The notes: generated by a model from the sequence alone, not told the origin. DNA of 64,000 bases from Prostheceraeus crozeri (GCA_907163375.1 CAJQUW010007109.1:1-64000); one strand, 5' to 3'; numbered from the stretch's first letter, positions 34,611 to 47,079 are shown. Numbers and translations: made by a program.

Positions 34611-34709
34611 CCGAGTAGAAAACACACGTTGTTTTTATTCAATTTATTCAATTTTACTTATCGGCAAAAACTAAAGGGAGTGATAACCGGATTTTATTGT
34701 ACATAATGA

Positions 34710-35285
34710 AGAACCTCCCGTTTACAGCCATTACTTACGAAGGTATATGCATTTATTAACCATGTACTACGGTATTATCAGTCCGTCCACACTTCATGCA
34801 TTCTGAAGATGTGATATATCAAGCAGATTTACATATTAACTGGGAATTTCTATGTGGAAAAATATTATATTGGTATTCTAGTTTCTAGCGTAGTAACTAC
34901 TTGCCTTTCATACTATTTCATCTCTTTCCAGTCTTCATGCATGATAATTAGGCGTACATCTTTCGCCGTAACCTTGTTGCTGACGCCTAAACAGAAATTG
35001 AAGCCTTTCATTTTGTTTGGTCTCACTCGCACAGATTTCGAGACAGTTTATGAAAACCTAGAAAACCGTACATTTTGTCGAGAGAAACCTAAAAATCTAA
35101 GAAAAATACCTTTTGGCCTGAAATATCAAGTCAGTGTAGTCAAGATTCACAAATTTAAAGAAATCTCTGTCAATTTTTCTGTACTTAATAAATGCAAATT
35201 ATTGTTACCTTACAATTTAATCGGCAATTCAGTGCAGCGGTGTGGGCCTATTTATTTATGACAGTGCAAATGCGATATTTCATTC
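34710..35285. other. No recognised gene
   Basis: Host-like DNA. A 135-codon plus-strand ORF (34,854-35,261) has no family marks and is not called. Confidence 0.45.
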
Positions 35286-35287
35286 TA

Positions 35288-35460
35288 CAGTAGAAATTGT
35301 TTGAAGTGAATTCGCTTATAATGAAATTTTCATTATAGTGAAAAGCAATTGCAGTCTCTTAAATTTTTCCTAAAATAAATACTGCTTCTATAGTGAAATT
35401 TCTTTGGTAGCGAAATTTTGCTTCAATCCTTTGGGATTTCACTATAGGCAATTTCTACTG
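35288..35460. mobile_element. 173-base MITE with TA target duplication (pogo/Tigger-like)
   Basis: Perfect 12-base inverted ends CAGTAGAAATTG / CAATTTCTACTG are flanked by TA on both sides (35,286-35,287 and 35,461-35,462). Internal repeats of TATAGTGAAA and its complement add further pairing. The size, TA duplication and CAGT- ends fit a Tc1/mariner-superfamily MITE. Confidence 0.75.
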
Positions 35461-35464
35461 TATT

Positions 35465-36853
35465 ATGATTACATGATTGCATGTACCATTGTATAACCAT
35501 AAAATATGAGGTTAATTACCTTATATTTCAATTCTCTTTGTGAATAATTGTGTAAACGCAATGTGCATTCCATACTCGTTTGTTTTCAACAGTGTATATT
35601 CCAATGATATTCCAGATTTCACATAGCCATATGATCAAAATGACTTTGCTAAAAAATGTAACGATTTGGCCTCTATGAAATGATTCAACTTTACTTAAGC
35701 AAATGATGGCACAGATACTATTGATAATTTCTTAAGCCAAAAACACTGCTATCTTCATAAAAAATCGAAAAAAGTCGATCAATAGCGCGACTTCCTTCGC
35801 TCGATTAAAGATGTCATCTACCCTGCTCGGTGCCTTTCAATACCTCAGTTTCTTTTTCCGGGATATATGCTCTGAGGTTAATTACAATTGCTCTCCGGTA
35901 AAACCGGGCATATTTGTTGACTCGATATCAAATTGCCGCCTTTTCCTTCGCCCCCACGTATGTTTTTCCGTATATATCTTCTAAGATTCAAGCTAAAGAT
36001 ATGATAATAATAATATAAAACCTACTGTATTGGTTTCCTTCATTATGTTGGCTATTTTCTACATTTACAGTTGAAAGTCTAAAGGCGCAAAAACTTTTTG
36101 ACGACCGATTTTTGCGAATAATTTTGTTTTTAGGACATTTCCATAGGGTTGATGAATTATTCCAGTCCCGCATTGATAAAAAATCGAAATGAAATAAATT
36201 CTACAGATATGGATGAAAACAATGGGTGTATGTTAATTAAGCATCAACAAAGCATCTCATGTGTCATCGATGTGTGGCGCAAGAACTTATGAACGGGTCT
36301 AATAGTGGCAGTAGCTATCGATACAAATTTCTCAATTTTCCCGCAAGAAAAAGGGGATGTGGCTGTCTTCTAATAGATAGAGAATGCTTTAAGATATTTT
36401 ATGTTATCTTCGAAAGATATCATTTTGATTCGAAGACCCTTATCAAGTTAAAAGGATATAGGAACTAATCGTTTGTCGCCTTTGTGTTCTGCAAAAAGCA
36501 CCAATTCCACTGTGTCGCTTGCCGGCCATGCGATTCTCTAGTTTGTCTTTGTGTTCTGTAAATTTACGCATAGTCTGTGACAAACCAAGTTGCTTTGTTT
36601 GTGCATTTTCCCTACTGTACACTGAGAAGGGAGAAATTATGTCGAGAAATCGAGGCCTATTGTTATCGTGAGCTCGTTGTCTTCTTTGTTTTCGTAAGAA
36701 TGTGAGTTCTGTTGAAGAAGGATGACGCGTGGACCGATTGTTTGTTAAATTTCCCAATTTTGTAAACTCAATCTGATATGAATTTCTGCATTGTCCAAAT
36801 TGTTTACCCTCCTTTTGACTATTGTCACTCATCAAAACTATTCTTCTTTTAGC
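35465..36853. other. Upstream region of the SPSB-like gene; no exon located
   Basis: No coding block was recognised. The stretch just before 36,854 has a pyrimidine tract ending in CTTCTTTTAG, a good splice acceptor, so 5' exons of the host gene may lie here or further left. Confidence 0.45.
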
Positions 36854-38115
36854 TGCAATCATTCCTTCTCTACTTCAACGCCGTTCTCAGCGCTGGTCGC
36901 TGCCACACCAGGCATTATCAGACTCAGATCGTTCTGTAACTTCGGAAACTGCACAACATTCGAGATCTCTCCAACTCAATAATCAAGTGGCTACAGGTCC
37001 GTCCCTCGATATTGAAAACAGTGTGCAATTGCGGAGCATCATTCGAGCCCAAGTATATTCTCATCATCTTCAAGCCCGCCTTCGTCAGCATCATCGTCAA
37101 TATCACAACCAACTACGTCAACAAATTTCAGAGAGAGAGTTTTTATTCAATCACCAATTTCCTACACAACAAGCAAACGGAGAATCACCTCTCCCTCCTG
37201 ACTCTTCCGCTGCAACCCCTGCTTCTTGCTTCGGAAAAGTTTCACATATTCTTCCAAATATCGCTGCTTCCTTAGGACCACGGAACAGAAGAGGTCGGCG
37301 TCCGACGCGTTTTTTCGGCAATATTTCTTCCATGGCCTCTACTGACAATACTGTGGGCGATCGCGTGAGCACCAGTTCAATACCATCTAGCTTCGTCGGC
37401 ACGAACAACAACGACCCCAGTGACGGTCTAAAGAAAGATAAACTTTTTGATGTCCATATATTGCCAAAGCAAATGCCTCATCGACTGTGCTACCTCTATG
37501 ATCAGCCATATGTTTCCGAATCAGTGGCCAAGCGCTACGCGTGGAATCCCAACGACCGATCCTCAAATGTTTTCGTGAAACCAGACGACCCTTTCACCTT
37601 CCACAGACATCCCGTCGCCCAATCAACAGACAGTGCACGAGGGAAAGGAGGATTTAGCAGTGGGTTACATATTTGGGAAATTCGATGGCCTCGACCCGAA
37701 AGAGGCACCAATGCTGTGGTTGGAATTGCAACTGACAAATTTCAACTTCACTGTGAGGGTTATCGATCCCTAGTCGGTAACTGCACTCATTCATGGGGGT
37801 GGGACCTCGGTCGAATGAGACTTCTTCATAATTTACCTTGGAGTGCTGAACCAGACTACAGCCAGTGTCCCCGATATCCGTCTCTCAACTGCCCTTTGAC
37901 AGAGTATACTGGCAAACACTGTCCGCATTCAATAAGCATTCCTGATGTGTTTCATGTTGTGCTCAATATGGACGCTGGTACACTCGGTTTCGTTGTCAAC
38001 GGTCTATACTTAGGAGTGGCATTCTCTGGTCTCAAAGGCAAAACAGTCTATCCGGTAGTGAGCTGTGTTTGGGGTCATTGTGAAGTATCCCTCAAATATC
38101 TCAACTTTTTAAATA
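36854..38115 (+). CDS. SPRY-domain/SOCS-box (SPSB, gustavus-like) host gene, SPRY exon
   Basis: SPSB proteins are substrate receptors of Cullin-5/Elongin ubiquitin ligases. The open exon encodes an SPRY domain with family blocks in order: [88 protein letters not shown] and [19 protein letters not shown]. It ends at a consensus donor, GTAAGT at 38,116. The exon may start at the acceptor at 36,854. In-frame Met with a good context (CCATGG) at 37,332 could be a start that gives a family-typical length. The upstream 160 codons are Gln/His/Ser-rich and less certain. A family-specific insertion lies around [15 protein letters not shown]. The SOCS box follows 21.4 kb downstream. Confidence 0.88.
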
Positions 38116-38454
38116 GTAAGTTCATGAATTTTGCAGTGGCTTAGTATTTCATGATGAAATTTTGATTATGTCTGAGCAACATCAGGTAACACAGCGTGTG
38201 ATAAATTTTTTTATAGTAATTACATTAATGTACATCAAAGTCAAACTAAATTCGATTAATGCTGTAAAATGTGTTATTATTGGAGTTGAGTCATATTTTT
38301 ACCGAGTGACAGAAAGTGTGTGCAGCGTGTCAATGACCCTCACCCTTGAATTTTCAAAATTACAACGAAAGATGTTATCTTAACGACACCATAGATTTTT
38401 TTGGACTATAGATATATTGAAAATTTCACTTATCGGAAACATCGACAGCACAGA

Positions 38455-38700
38455 CAACCGATCAAGCATTAGGTTGATTTACATGCAAGTATCACATGGA
38501 CAGAGGCACACACGATAAGCCATAAGCCGGAAACAGAATTCCAGCACTTACGTTTCAATGAGAGCTGGCATACAGAATAAGCCATAAGCCGCCTTTGATT
38601 ACGCAGGCACACAGGATAAGCCGCCTTTGATGACGGAGAATGACACAGGAGAAGTCACAAGCCATAAGCCGTCACCCGATTGAGAATCATTGGTCGATGA
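38455..38700. repeat. Short irregular repeats of a GATAAGCCATAAGCC word
   Basis: The words GATAAGCC and CATAAGCCG recur about five times over 200 bases, with GGCACACAGG/AGGCACACACG between them. No coding content was seen; this may be a minisatellite relic. Confidence 0.5.
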
Positions 38701-39915
38701 TCTTCAATATAACCGACGTTGTGATATAGCGCGTCATTCTTCATGCTTATGCCTTACCGTGATTTGTGGTCTTACAAAAATTAAAGAAGTATCATATATT
38801 TTCTTCCTCTGCCTGCTTGTATTACCTGTCATGAGAAGAAATACCGGTATTGTAAAATGAGTTATGGAGGATCGTGATGCAACTTGTTTATGGTTTATGG
38901 CTTATTCCGTATGTCTCTGACCTAAATTAGAACATCTTGATTTGTCAGTCAAGGTAATCTAACCACATGGCGCGTCCGATGTGACATGTTATGTTGACAA
39001 AAGATTAAAATCATGTGACAATGTGTGTAATAATCCCTCCCCCAAGTCCTTAAATCGGTCGTATATCTTTGAAAATTATTCTGCCATACATCTGATGTCG
39101 TACAGTTTCCGGGTTTGCAGTTGAACACAAAGGTTTTCAAAATCCCGACTTTTTGCGATCCCGAGATTAGGAAGCTTAATGCACATAAGAGCATGCTTAG
39201 GCTAGCGTGGGCTGAGCAATACTGGGCGTTGGTTTGATTTCTTAGACGAGTATTTTGAACGACACATTATACAGTACAACTTATGATCAGATAGACATGT
39301 GTCTAAATGTCAGTCATGGATACTAAGTTTTTTCACATGCAGACATAAATTCGAACAATAAGTAGATCTGGTACACAATATGCGCTGTCGCATTAAAACT
39401 TTGTATGTGATTTTCTAATCGAAATACAAATCCCGCGACTTTTGTGACGTCTGGTATAAGTCCGATATTGTATCATAATCGCTTCAAAAATTCATTGAAT
39501 ATTAGCACGCTTTATGCATAGCGCTCTCTTTCTTTCTCTCGACTGCCTCAACATAGTTATATTTTTTGATATTGATGAAAGTAAATAATTTTTGGCATAA
39601 TGCACAAAGATACGCTAAAATTAATGCTGGTATATGATAAATATGTATGAATATCTAATATACACTTACATGTGAATATAAGACTATATCGTGTCTGATG
39701 TAGCCATATTCTTGATAGTTAAGGTCTGATATTGATAATGAAAAAGGAACAAGTTTCAAATACAACAATATATTGCAATTTGCAACAATCAATTACGTTT
39801 ATAAGAAGATTCTTCAAGTAAAACAAATATCAATAAATCGAAAAAACAAACGAAGAATATATTAAACTCTACTCGAGATAACTCTACAGTCTACATGTAC
39901 CTCACTGTTGAGCAA
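38700..39915. other. No recognised gene (intronic)
   Basis: AT-rich intron DNA without recognisable elements. Confidence 0.5.
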
Positions 39916-39921
39916 TGTATA

Positions 39922-40085
39922 GTTATTAGGTATGAATTTGCGGGCAGCAATGATAGAATTCCAAGGGCGCGTAGCGCACGCGGAATTCTATCATTGCTGC
40001 CCTGCAAATTCATACCTAATAACGGTATTGTTACATCTTAGCGGGCAGCAATGATAATTTGACATTGCTGCCCGGAAATTCATGT
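39922..40085. mobile_element. Palindromic transposon end or foldback
   Basis: GTTATTAGGTATGAATTTGC at 39,922 is mirrored at 40,003-40,023, with a GGGCAGCAATGATAGAATTCC arm and a loop containing GGGCGCGTAGCGC. A second small hairpin, GGGCAGCAATGATAATTTGA with its complement, follows to 40,078. It adjoins the hAT pseudogene and could be its subterminal region. Confidence 0.65.
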
Positions 40086-40114
40086 AGATATCTTGAACAT
40101 AGGATGTAACAATG

Positions 40115-41800
40115 GAATAGTTGTTCAACAAAATTAATTTGGAAAGGGTTGAATCAGACAATCTTGTCCTTGATTTTGTATGGAAAGCTCCGCTTGATGA
40201 AAATACACGCTCGGCATCGACACTTGTTGGGGGAATAGATTTCAGGATATTTCATAAATTTGATAACATGTTGCCAAATTGTCCAATAACCTTGACGAAT
40301 TCGATTTCACGTCCAATGGCACCTTCCAATGTCAAGTCAGCTTTCGTTGCGAGAGTCCTATAAAGCCATTTGTAGTCGTTCTTCTAAACTTATAGGAGAG
40401 GTTGTAGCAGGGACTTAAGCATTGTCAGTAGGAGTGCTGTCAGGAGTAAGAGTAGTCAAGCCTAATTTGTGAGGAATGGAAAGAAGAGGATATTTCAAAG
40501 CATTTGTCTCTGATGCAGGATTTACTTTTCCGCCATTGTTTAAAAAGTACATTGCAATACCGGTTGACCCACGGCAATCATCAATAAGTCGTCTTAGGGC
40601 TTCGCTCAGCTGTATTGACAATTCATTGTTCTGCTCATTAAGTTCTTTGATGGCAAATTCAATGCAGCGATCTGCAGTCATTAATGTGCAGTCACGTAGT
40701 GAAGACTTTTTACTACCAACTCAATCGGTTTCAAACCCACACTGATTTTCTTAAGATGATCGATTTCATTGCGATCTAATTGGTCAGGATCAAGTTGGAG
40801 TAAAAAAAGCGCTTTGTATAGATTTTAGTGCTAATAAAAATATATTTATAGATTTTTGCGACTTAAGAATTCCAACGAATGGGAACATCTGATCAGTTAG
40901 AGTACTTTTCCATGTGACTTTTTAACATGTCTCGGCAGTAAATCATTTTTCACAGGGCTCTTGCGAAAATTCTAACAAAATTGCGTACTTTAGCAACTAC
41001 CTTCCTCATACTTTCCTGAGACAGTTTCGCAGATCGTGAATCAACATGAAATATGAGACATTCTCCATCATCATCCTTACCGATGATTTCATCATCAAAG
41101 TTATCATCTATAGATTGGAAATCTGTTGTGCTACATTCGATTGTGGGTAAGTCAGACTGTTAGCGACACTATACGTCACACACGGCAAGATGCACGACAT
41201 TTGCGTAACATAATTGGTGCTCGCAATTCATTAAAGTTTCGAATTTTGCCATAACACTGGCTCTGTCTGTAGCACAAGATACGATATTTTGACTTAGATT
41301 CAGTCCAGCAAACTCTGCGATGAAATTTTCCATCACTGTCACACAAATATCCGAAGTCAAAGAACCTGAGATTCGAACAAGGCCGAGATTGTGTTTAGTG
41401 CGATCAGCTTTATTTGTGTTCATATAACGACGATTGTTGTCCTATAGATCTGTCCATTCGTCTATCGTTAACGAAAAGCGTTCCCTTTGTTCACGGCGTT
41501 CACGATCATTCCTAATATTCTGTTGAACAATATTAGCAACATCCATAACTCGTTCACGTACAGTTTTAACTGATTTTGGGACGCAGGTCAGCAGAGTTCA
41601 CAAACACACGAAAAGGTAATTCATCTTTTGCAACCATTCTCGCAAGTACAAAGCTGCTGTCCTCCTTCTGAGTTTGAAAATATAACGTATTTTTGTCGCT
41701 TAGGTTCTGGACCATGATTAGACATCTGGTCTGCTCCTGATGCAACAAAATTGTGTGTTTCACGAGATGTGTTTGATGCCTTTTCTTTATTTGGGTATAT
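40115..41800 (-). pseudogene. hAT transposase pseudogene (ZBED/RWNS type)
   Basis: Minus-strand blocks in order: DELPFRVFVNSADLRP near 41,580; MNTNKADRTKHNLGLVRISG with SLTSDICVTVMENFIAEF and CATDRASVM (catalytic Asp region) at 41,423-41,169; HQLCYANVVHLAVCDV; a VPIRWNS block near 40,870-40,880; TADRCIEFAIKELNEQ near 40,680; and the dimerisation motif SIPPTSVDAERVFSSSG near 40,240, followed by KSRTRLSDSTL. Frames shift several times, so it is a pseudogene. The same dimerisation motif reappears in the hAT element at 55.6-56.6 kb. Confidence 0.78.
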
Positions 41801-41829
41801 ACAGTACAATGTTTGGTACGGAAATGTGC

Positions 41830-42640
41830 AGAAAGTCCTTAAGTAGAGCCACCTTTAACTGAGATGACTGTGTTACACTTTATAGAAGTCGCTTTATCGT
41901 TATTTCTCAGGAAATATTGCCATGCCGTTGACCGTGCCGTCATATCGTCGATTTTGTGACAACCAAAGACAAGAGAATATAACTTTTCTATACCGTTGTA
42001 GATGCATCAGTTTGTATTTGCTTCACAGTTGCTTTGAAGAGATAAGGGCTTGTTGAGATAGACAATAAGTATATTATTCTAATCTATATGCAGTTCCATG
42101 GGAATAGCTCTGTCTCGAGTTTGCAAGTGTCCATTGTTAAGCTGATCGTGGGAAGTCTCTATTTAGTTCTTGCTGCGCGTTGCATCTGTACAGTACATAT
42201 CATACTGTAGATGACTCACAGGCGTTCATGTTCATTCTTAACGGATTGATGAACCTTGTTGCTCCATCTTCATGCAGCCAAACTGCCTGAAACATATGTT
42301 AACGAATCCCGGGATTGAAAAAAATTGAACTGACGTTAATGGCATTGCGTTCTTTAAGACTTGATTTCTATTGCACTGTGAACTTTCAATGAAGTAGTTC
42401 ATTTGAAGCTGGGACATTCCCATAACGACGTCTAAATGTTTTATAATTTTAATAAACTTATAGTTAATAAGACTTAAGGTTTGCCCTTAAGAGGAGATAT
42501 TTGTCTAGACTTCACTTGGATGCATTTTTGGATTCATGTTTTTTTCTCTTTCTGTAAGAAGTCTTGCCAGAAAATATGAATCCAAATACCGTTACTGTTT
42601 ATCAACAAAAGGTCAGCCCACGAACCTCCTCAGTTTGGGA
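41830..42640. other. No recognised gene (intronic)
   Basis: No supported features. AATCCCGGGATTG near 42,305 resembles words in the neighbouring hAT-like repeats. Confidence 0.45.
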
Positions 42641-42649
42641 TAGAGTTGT

Positions 42650-42802
42650 CTAGGGATTCCAATGCCGGAATCCCGGGGTTGGGGTCTAATCCTGGGATTG
42701 GAGGGTCAAAATATCCTGATTGAGAAATTAACAATATAGCTGCATTCCGTCTATGGCGAGACAAATTGGCGAAGATAAAAGAATCAGAAATCCATACACG
42801 AT

Positions 42803-42835
<33 letters not shown>

Positions 42836-42960
42836 GGCATTCCATATTAGTAACGTATACATGTGCTTTATCATAGCATATTTACTATTCCAGTCTATCC
42901 CGGAATCCCGTGACCGAAATTTTCCGGGATTGTGGAAACTGTATCCTGTACATATGATTA
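42650..42960. repeat. GGGATT-word hAT-MITE-like repeat with an AT microsatellite
   Basis: TAGGGATTCCAATGCCGG at about 42,650, with AATATAGCTGCATTCCGTCT downstream, closely matches 21,885-21,975. The right part has CCGGAATCCCGTGACCG and TTCCGGGATTGTGG. A pure AT dinucleotide run interrupts it at 42,805-42,832. ORFs rich in Tyr-Ile are microsatellite translations. Confidence 0.5.
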
Positions 42961-43194
42961 GAAAACATAATGGTCGTAAGTTTATAATCATACATAGGGG
43001 GGGGGACTATAAGTATGCTGACACAACTGTAATATATAGGCTACAATATTGAATCAGTAATTCAAAGAAAGATATCGAAAAGTATTCGAAAATCTATTCG
43101 GTTTCCACTAACGAAGCAGTAAAACATCTGTAAATTACTACCAAAAGTAGGGTGGTAGTGTGGCTTTGAAGTTACTGTGTTTTTGAGTTACTGC
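42961..43194. other. No recognised gene (intronic)
   Basis: Contains a run of nine G near 43,000; nothing else recognised. Confidence 0.4.
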
Positions 43195-43500
43195 TTACAG
43201 GTACAAGCTTATCAGTGGCAAGAGCAAAAAGAATAGGGCCAAAAACGCCGCCCTGAGGCACGCCACTGGGGAGAGACACAAAGTCAGAATACGATCCGCT
43301 AAGACAGACTCACTGTTTCCTCGAGGAAAGAAAATTGCGAATCCAGTTAAGTGCAAAACATGGAATTTCGATCGATACAAGTTTGTATAATCGCATCATG
43401 ACTAAGACTGTCAAATGCCTTTGACATATCGACTGATAAAATTCGCACCGCACCAGAGGAAGGATCAAGGAATCTCAAAATTTTATGCTGGACTAGGGCT
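43195..43500 (-). pseudogene. LINE reverse transcriptase fragment
   Basis: On the minus strand the text reads LSVDMSKAFDSLSHDAII (motif A) near 43,430-43,380, and LPSGVPQGGVFGPILFALA (motif B) near 43,275-43,220. There are internal stops. Only the palm core is preserved. It differs from the LINE at 18-19.6 kb. Confidence 0.72.
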
Positions 43501-44136
43501 AGCGCACCTGCAATTTACAGGGAGTAGAACGGTTCCGCGGATTTCGTTTACTTCGTTGGTTAATTATATCGTTGCTACTTTCAGTCCTCCTCCAATTTCT
43601 CTCGTTTTTGTTATTAGGCCAAGAATATTTATGGCTCATATTTTGCCTGAAGTTGCACCTGCACTCGGCTACAGAGCTGCTTGACTTTTTAGGTTTGTAT
43701 GCGTTACAGATATTTTGTTCTTGGATTTTATTAGGTCGTGTAGAAATTGTTATAAGAGCTGCAGACATTCATACGAATCTACATTTAAGCCTCCAAACTG
43801 GCGTAGAAAGGAGACAAATTCATTTCTATGAACCCAACAGACTTTTAGTTTTGCATAATGCACTTATTTATTATATATATACAGTCATGGAAAAAATATA
43901 GTACCCGATAAGTTGCAACATATTGTTGGCAGCGATCGATGTTAATAACCACAAATCAACATTCGCCAGTTTTCTATTATGATCTAAATTACGAACGAAT
44001 GCGATCATGCTGATACTGCGGACAGTCCATAAATATCTACTGATCTGAGTTAACACTACGCAAAGAAGCCAACATGATGTTAATAAAATGGTTTGGAAGT
44101 GTCACTTTGTTCATTTATTCTTGATCGCTGTCAGCT

Positions 44137-45580
44137 ATGGCTTCGCACGGTACCGACTTAACTGAGTTTATGAAAGGTCAAATTTATGCATTAAGGACTC
44201 ATGCATCATTTTCAAAACCAAAAATAGCTGAGTGCTTGAGCATTTCAGAGAACACGGTAAAAAAGTATCTTTAGAGATAGTCTGTCGATGGACAAGCTGA
44301 AGGAAGCAACCGAGGTGCTTGTGGGCGGAAGGAAGTGACAAGTCACCGAGAAGATGAAAAGATTGTCAGGATGTCTTCAGAAAATCCTTTCATGTCTGCC
44401 AGAGAAATAAAGCAGGACTCGCATCTTGAATGTGACAGAAGTACAGTTTAGAATTGGTTGCGAGATACTGGTCTCAAATCCTTTGCACTGACAAGGAAAA
44501 CTCTACTGACTGAAGACCATAAAGATTGCAGACTTGAATGGGCTCGGCAAAAATCAAAGTGGAGCTCTAGAAGGTTGAAGTTGTGTTTTCTGATAAATCG
44601 CGATTCTGCTTAGGACAATCCCTCGTGCAGTATGTTCGAAAACCCTTTGCATACCGATATTCGGACCCCTATGTTTAAAGCGTTCCCAATAGGTATGTGG
44701 CTCATGGCTTCCGGGACAACTGGGCCCGGTAAAACTGGGCCCAAAAAAAAAGTACAAAAAACTCTCTCCTTTTTTTTTTAAAAAAATGTGTTGACTACTC
44801 TGCTGTGTACATGCCATTTCCCGCCATTTTAATACAATGTCCTTGTCTATAAAAAAACTCATTTTTATGCCAAAAATCGCATATTTTTGTGTACTTTTAC
44901 AAAGGGCCAAGTGCTTCAAAGGAATAAACTTTTTTCTACATATAAACATGCCATAATAAAGGAAATACATTGTAGTTATCAAGTTAGTACCTTTTTTAGA
45001 AGATTTCGACCTACTTACTTTCTAAAAAATTTTTTTATGAAATTTTTTTTTATTATTTTTTTTAAATGAGTTTATTTTATAGACAAGGACATTGTAGTAT
45101 CGAAAATGGGCATTTATGTGTACAGCAGAGTCTGTGCAACACATTTATGTCAAAAAAGGAGAGTCATTTTGTACTTTTTTTGGGCCCAGTTGTCCCCACC
45201 CCGGCTCATGCAATGGTATGGGGAATTTTCTGTAAACGGCTTTACGGATTTAGTCAGAATCGAAATCCACATTGCTTCTGAACAGTATACTAATATTCTT
45301 GCAGAGCACCTCGTGCCAATTTGGCCTACGATATCTCAAGGAAACGACATTTTCCAACAAGACAATGCGCCTATCCATGCTGCCCTTAGAAACACAAACA
45401 TTTCTCCAACAAAATGATATCAACGTCTTTGACTGGCCTCCTTACAGCCCTGATATGAACCCTATCGAAAATGTGTGGGGTAGAATGGAGCAGAAATTGC
45501 AAAGGGAATATGAAAATCCGTCTAGCAGTGACGAACCTTTTGCAACCATACGTGCAGACGTAGGCATCATAAGATTTTAA
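44137..45580 (+). pseudogene. Tc1-like transposase, interrupted
   Basis: It starts MASHGTDLTEFMKGQIYALR with a helix-turn-helix (FSKPKIAECLSISENTVKKY), then a stop. EVVFSDKSRF (first Asp) lies near 44,580. An insertion at 44,707-45,202 cuts the gene. It resumes with MVWGIFSVNGF, FQQDNAPIHAA (second Asp) and WPPYSPDMNPIENVWGRMEQ (third acidic residue), with a frame shift near 45,410. Several stops and shifts make it non-functional. Confidence 0.82.
44707..45202. mobile_element. Foldback/MITE inserted in the Tc1 transposase, 8-base target duplication
   Basis: The direct repeat GGCTCATG lies at 44,699-44,706 and 45,203-45,210. The inserted DNA has inverted ends with GGGACAACTGGGCCC on one side and GGGCCCAGTTGTCCC on the other. 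Inner arms (around GACAAGGACATTG) also pair. An 8-base duplication fits a hAT-type MITE. Confidence 0.78.
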
Positions 45581-45719
45581 TATTGTTAATATTGTACTTT
45601 TATCACTATCATGATGTTCATTTATCGGAGTAATAATAGGTATGTGAAAGTGACGCAAGAACAAGTCTTGAGTTTTCATTTTTTTCACCGGGTACTATAT
45701 TTTTTCCATGACTGTATAT

Positions 45720-46600
45720 ATGTATAAGAAGATTAATTAAAAAGAAATAAAAAATTAAAGAAAAACTTATATATATATATAGCTACTAGCTGATACCTCC
45801 GACCTTCGGTCAGGTTAGTTAGTGATAATGACTTATTATAGGTGTCAGGTTTTATAGCAAAAGCATACAATTCAGGTTAGAATTCTTACCTTTAAATAAG
45901 TAGTACTTCAGGATACAAGAAGATAGTTCGCTACAATTTCCTTCCGGGTGGCTGGCTTCATGGCTGGCTTGACACTAATAGGCCTAATTCTTTTTTTTTG
46001 GTGGGTTAATTCTTGCAAATGGGGCTTTTCGCTTTCTAGGCATGACTGTTCTAGGTAATTTCTATCTAAGGCAGCCAACCCAAGTATCAATATTATTGAA
46101 ATTTATCCTACTACTCAAATGAGTAGTATGATATATTTCAGTGTATTTATTAAACGAGAAAATATATTCATTTATTCAACAGCATCCAAGTCTGAGAGAT
46201 GGCCTTTTTCTATAGAATAAATCCCTCTACTTCTTTACATCGTTGTCAACCTTCATTATATTTTAGTTTTCACATTAAAACATTATCAGCAATTCATGAG
46301 ATGCAGTGTAAGAGGCTGCAAATAGTCAGTTGATCTTTAATTCAATTTTTGTGAGCATTACTGATTTTTCATCACTGAGTAACCGTTTTCCACATTATCA
46401 TTTAAACCTTAGAAAAAGTAGATGTTTTTAATGGTCACAAAAATATTACGCAAATTATAATTTGCTGAGAAGGCTGCATATTTTTCGATTTTACGTGAAA
46501 ACGGCTGGATGAATGGAGATGAGATAAGTTGCATTACACTCTACACATCCGAATTGTGTACAATGATTGTCACAGGCGTCGATATTAGCGATGGATGTCC
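45720..46600. other. No recognised gene (intronic)
   Basis: AT-rich, with short TA runs near 45,770. No element was recognised. Confidence 0.45.
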
Positions 46601-46632
46601 CAGAATAAAAACATGATTTTCGCTCACCAAAA

Positions 46633-47043
46633 TTATATATATAGATATATAGCTAGGCATTTGGCTAGTTCCTTTCTCATTGCTGATAAATTTTCTTTGT
46701 TTTTCTTGATTTCGGTTTTTATCAGTTCTGTTCTGAAAAAATTTGTCATTTCTTCATCTTCTAGTTCTTTCTTGTGTAACTTAATTTTGGTGTACTTTGG
46801 TAGAATATTGTTTTCTTTACATATTTGGTTAAATGTTAGATCATGATCGATTTTAATGCATTTTTGGTATATTCTTTCTGTTTTTCTGTAATGTTCTTTT
46901 TGAGTTGCAGTTAAATTTTTGTGGACAACTGATGAATACCATAATACCATAATAATGAATACCATGAATACCATAATAGCGTAGAATCGTATATTTTGCA
47001 ACGTTTCGGACTCTTCTTGGTCCATTATCAAGCTCATTAACAA
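46633..47043 (-). pseudogene. Penelope-like element 5' ORF fragment, minus copy
   Basis: The frame reads SLIMDQEESETLQNIRFYAI, KNLTATQKEHYRKTERIYQK and FNQICKENNILPKYTKIKLH, ending in KTEIKKNKENLSAMRKELAK. The same text occurs in opposite orientation at 47,803-48,140. It starts within a hammerhead-like terminal motif. The reverse transcriptase core is missing here. Confidence 0.62.
47000..47031 (-). ncRNA. Hammerhead-like motif, PLE end (minus copy)
   Basis: Minus-strand TTGATAA, a GGAC/GTCC stem, and GAAACGTT, identical to the motif at 47,827-47,858. Confidence 0.4.
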
Positions 47044-47079
47044 AATTATGACATGCTTTATAGTTTAAAATTCAACCTT

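Larger units (their letters stand above)
29674..34706. mobile_element. Head-to-head palindrome of two Penelope-like elements
   Basis: Arms 29,674-31,949 and 32,431-34,706 (about 2.28 kb each) are inverted, nearly identical copies with a spacer of about 480 bases. The two 566-codon products differ at a single residue (Leu or Ile in ENNVxNYKHY), so the duplication is recent or is an assembly effect. Both arms end with a shared tail through GTCGGGACCC to GATAACCGGATTTTATTGTAC. The left arm retains GAAAC in the hammerhead-like motif and the right has TAAAC. Confidence 0.85.
43882..45714 (+). mobile_element. Tc1/mariner element with intact inverted ends and a nested insertion
   Basis: Inverted ends CAGTCATGGAAAAAATATAG (left, 43,882) and its complement (right, ending 45,714) match for about 26 bases and are flanked by TA. 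Without the roughly 500-base insertion the element is about 1.33 kb, normal for Tc1. Confidence 0.85.
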
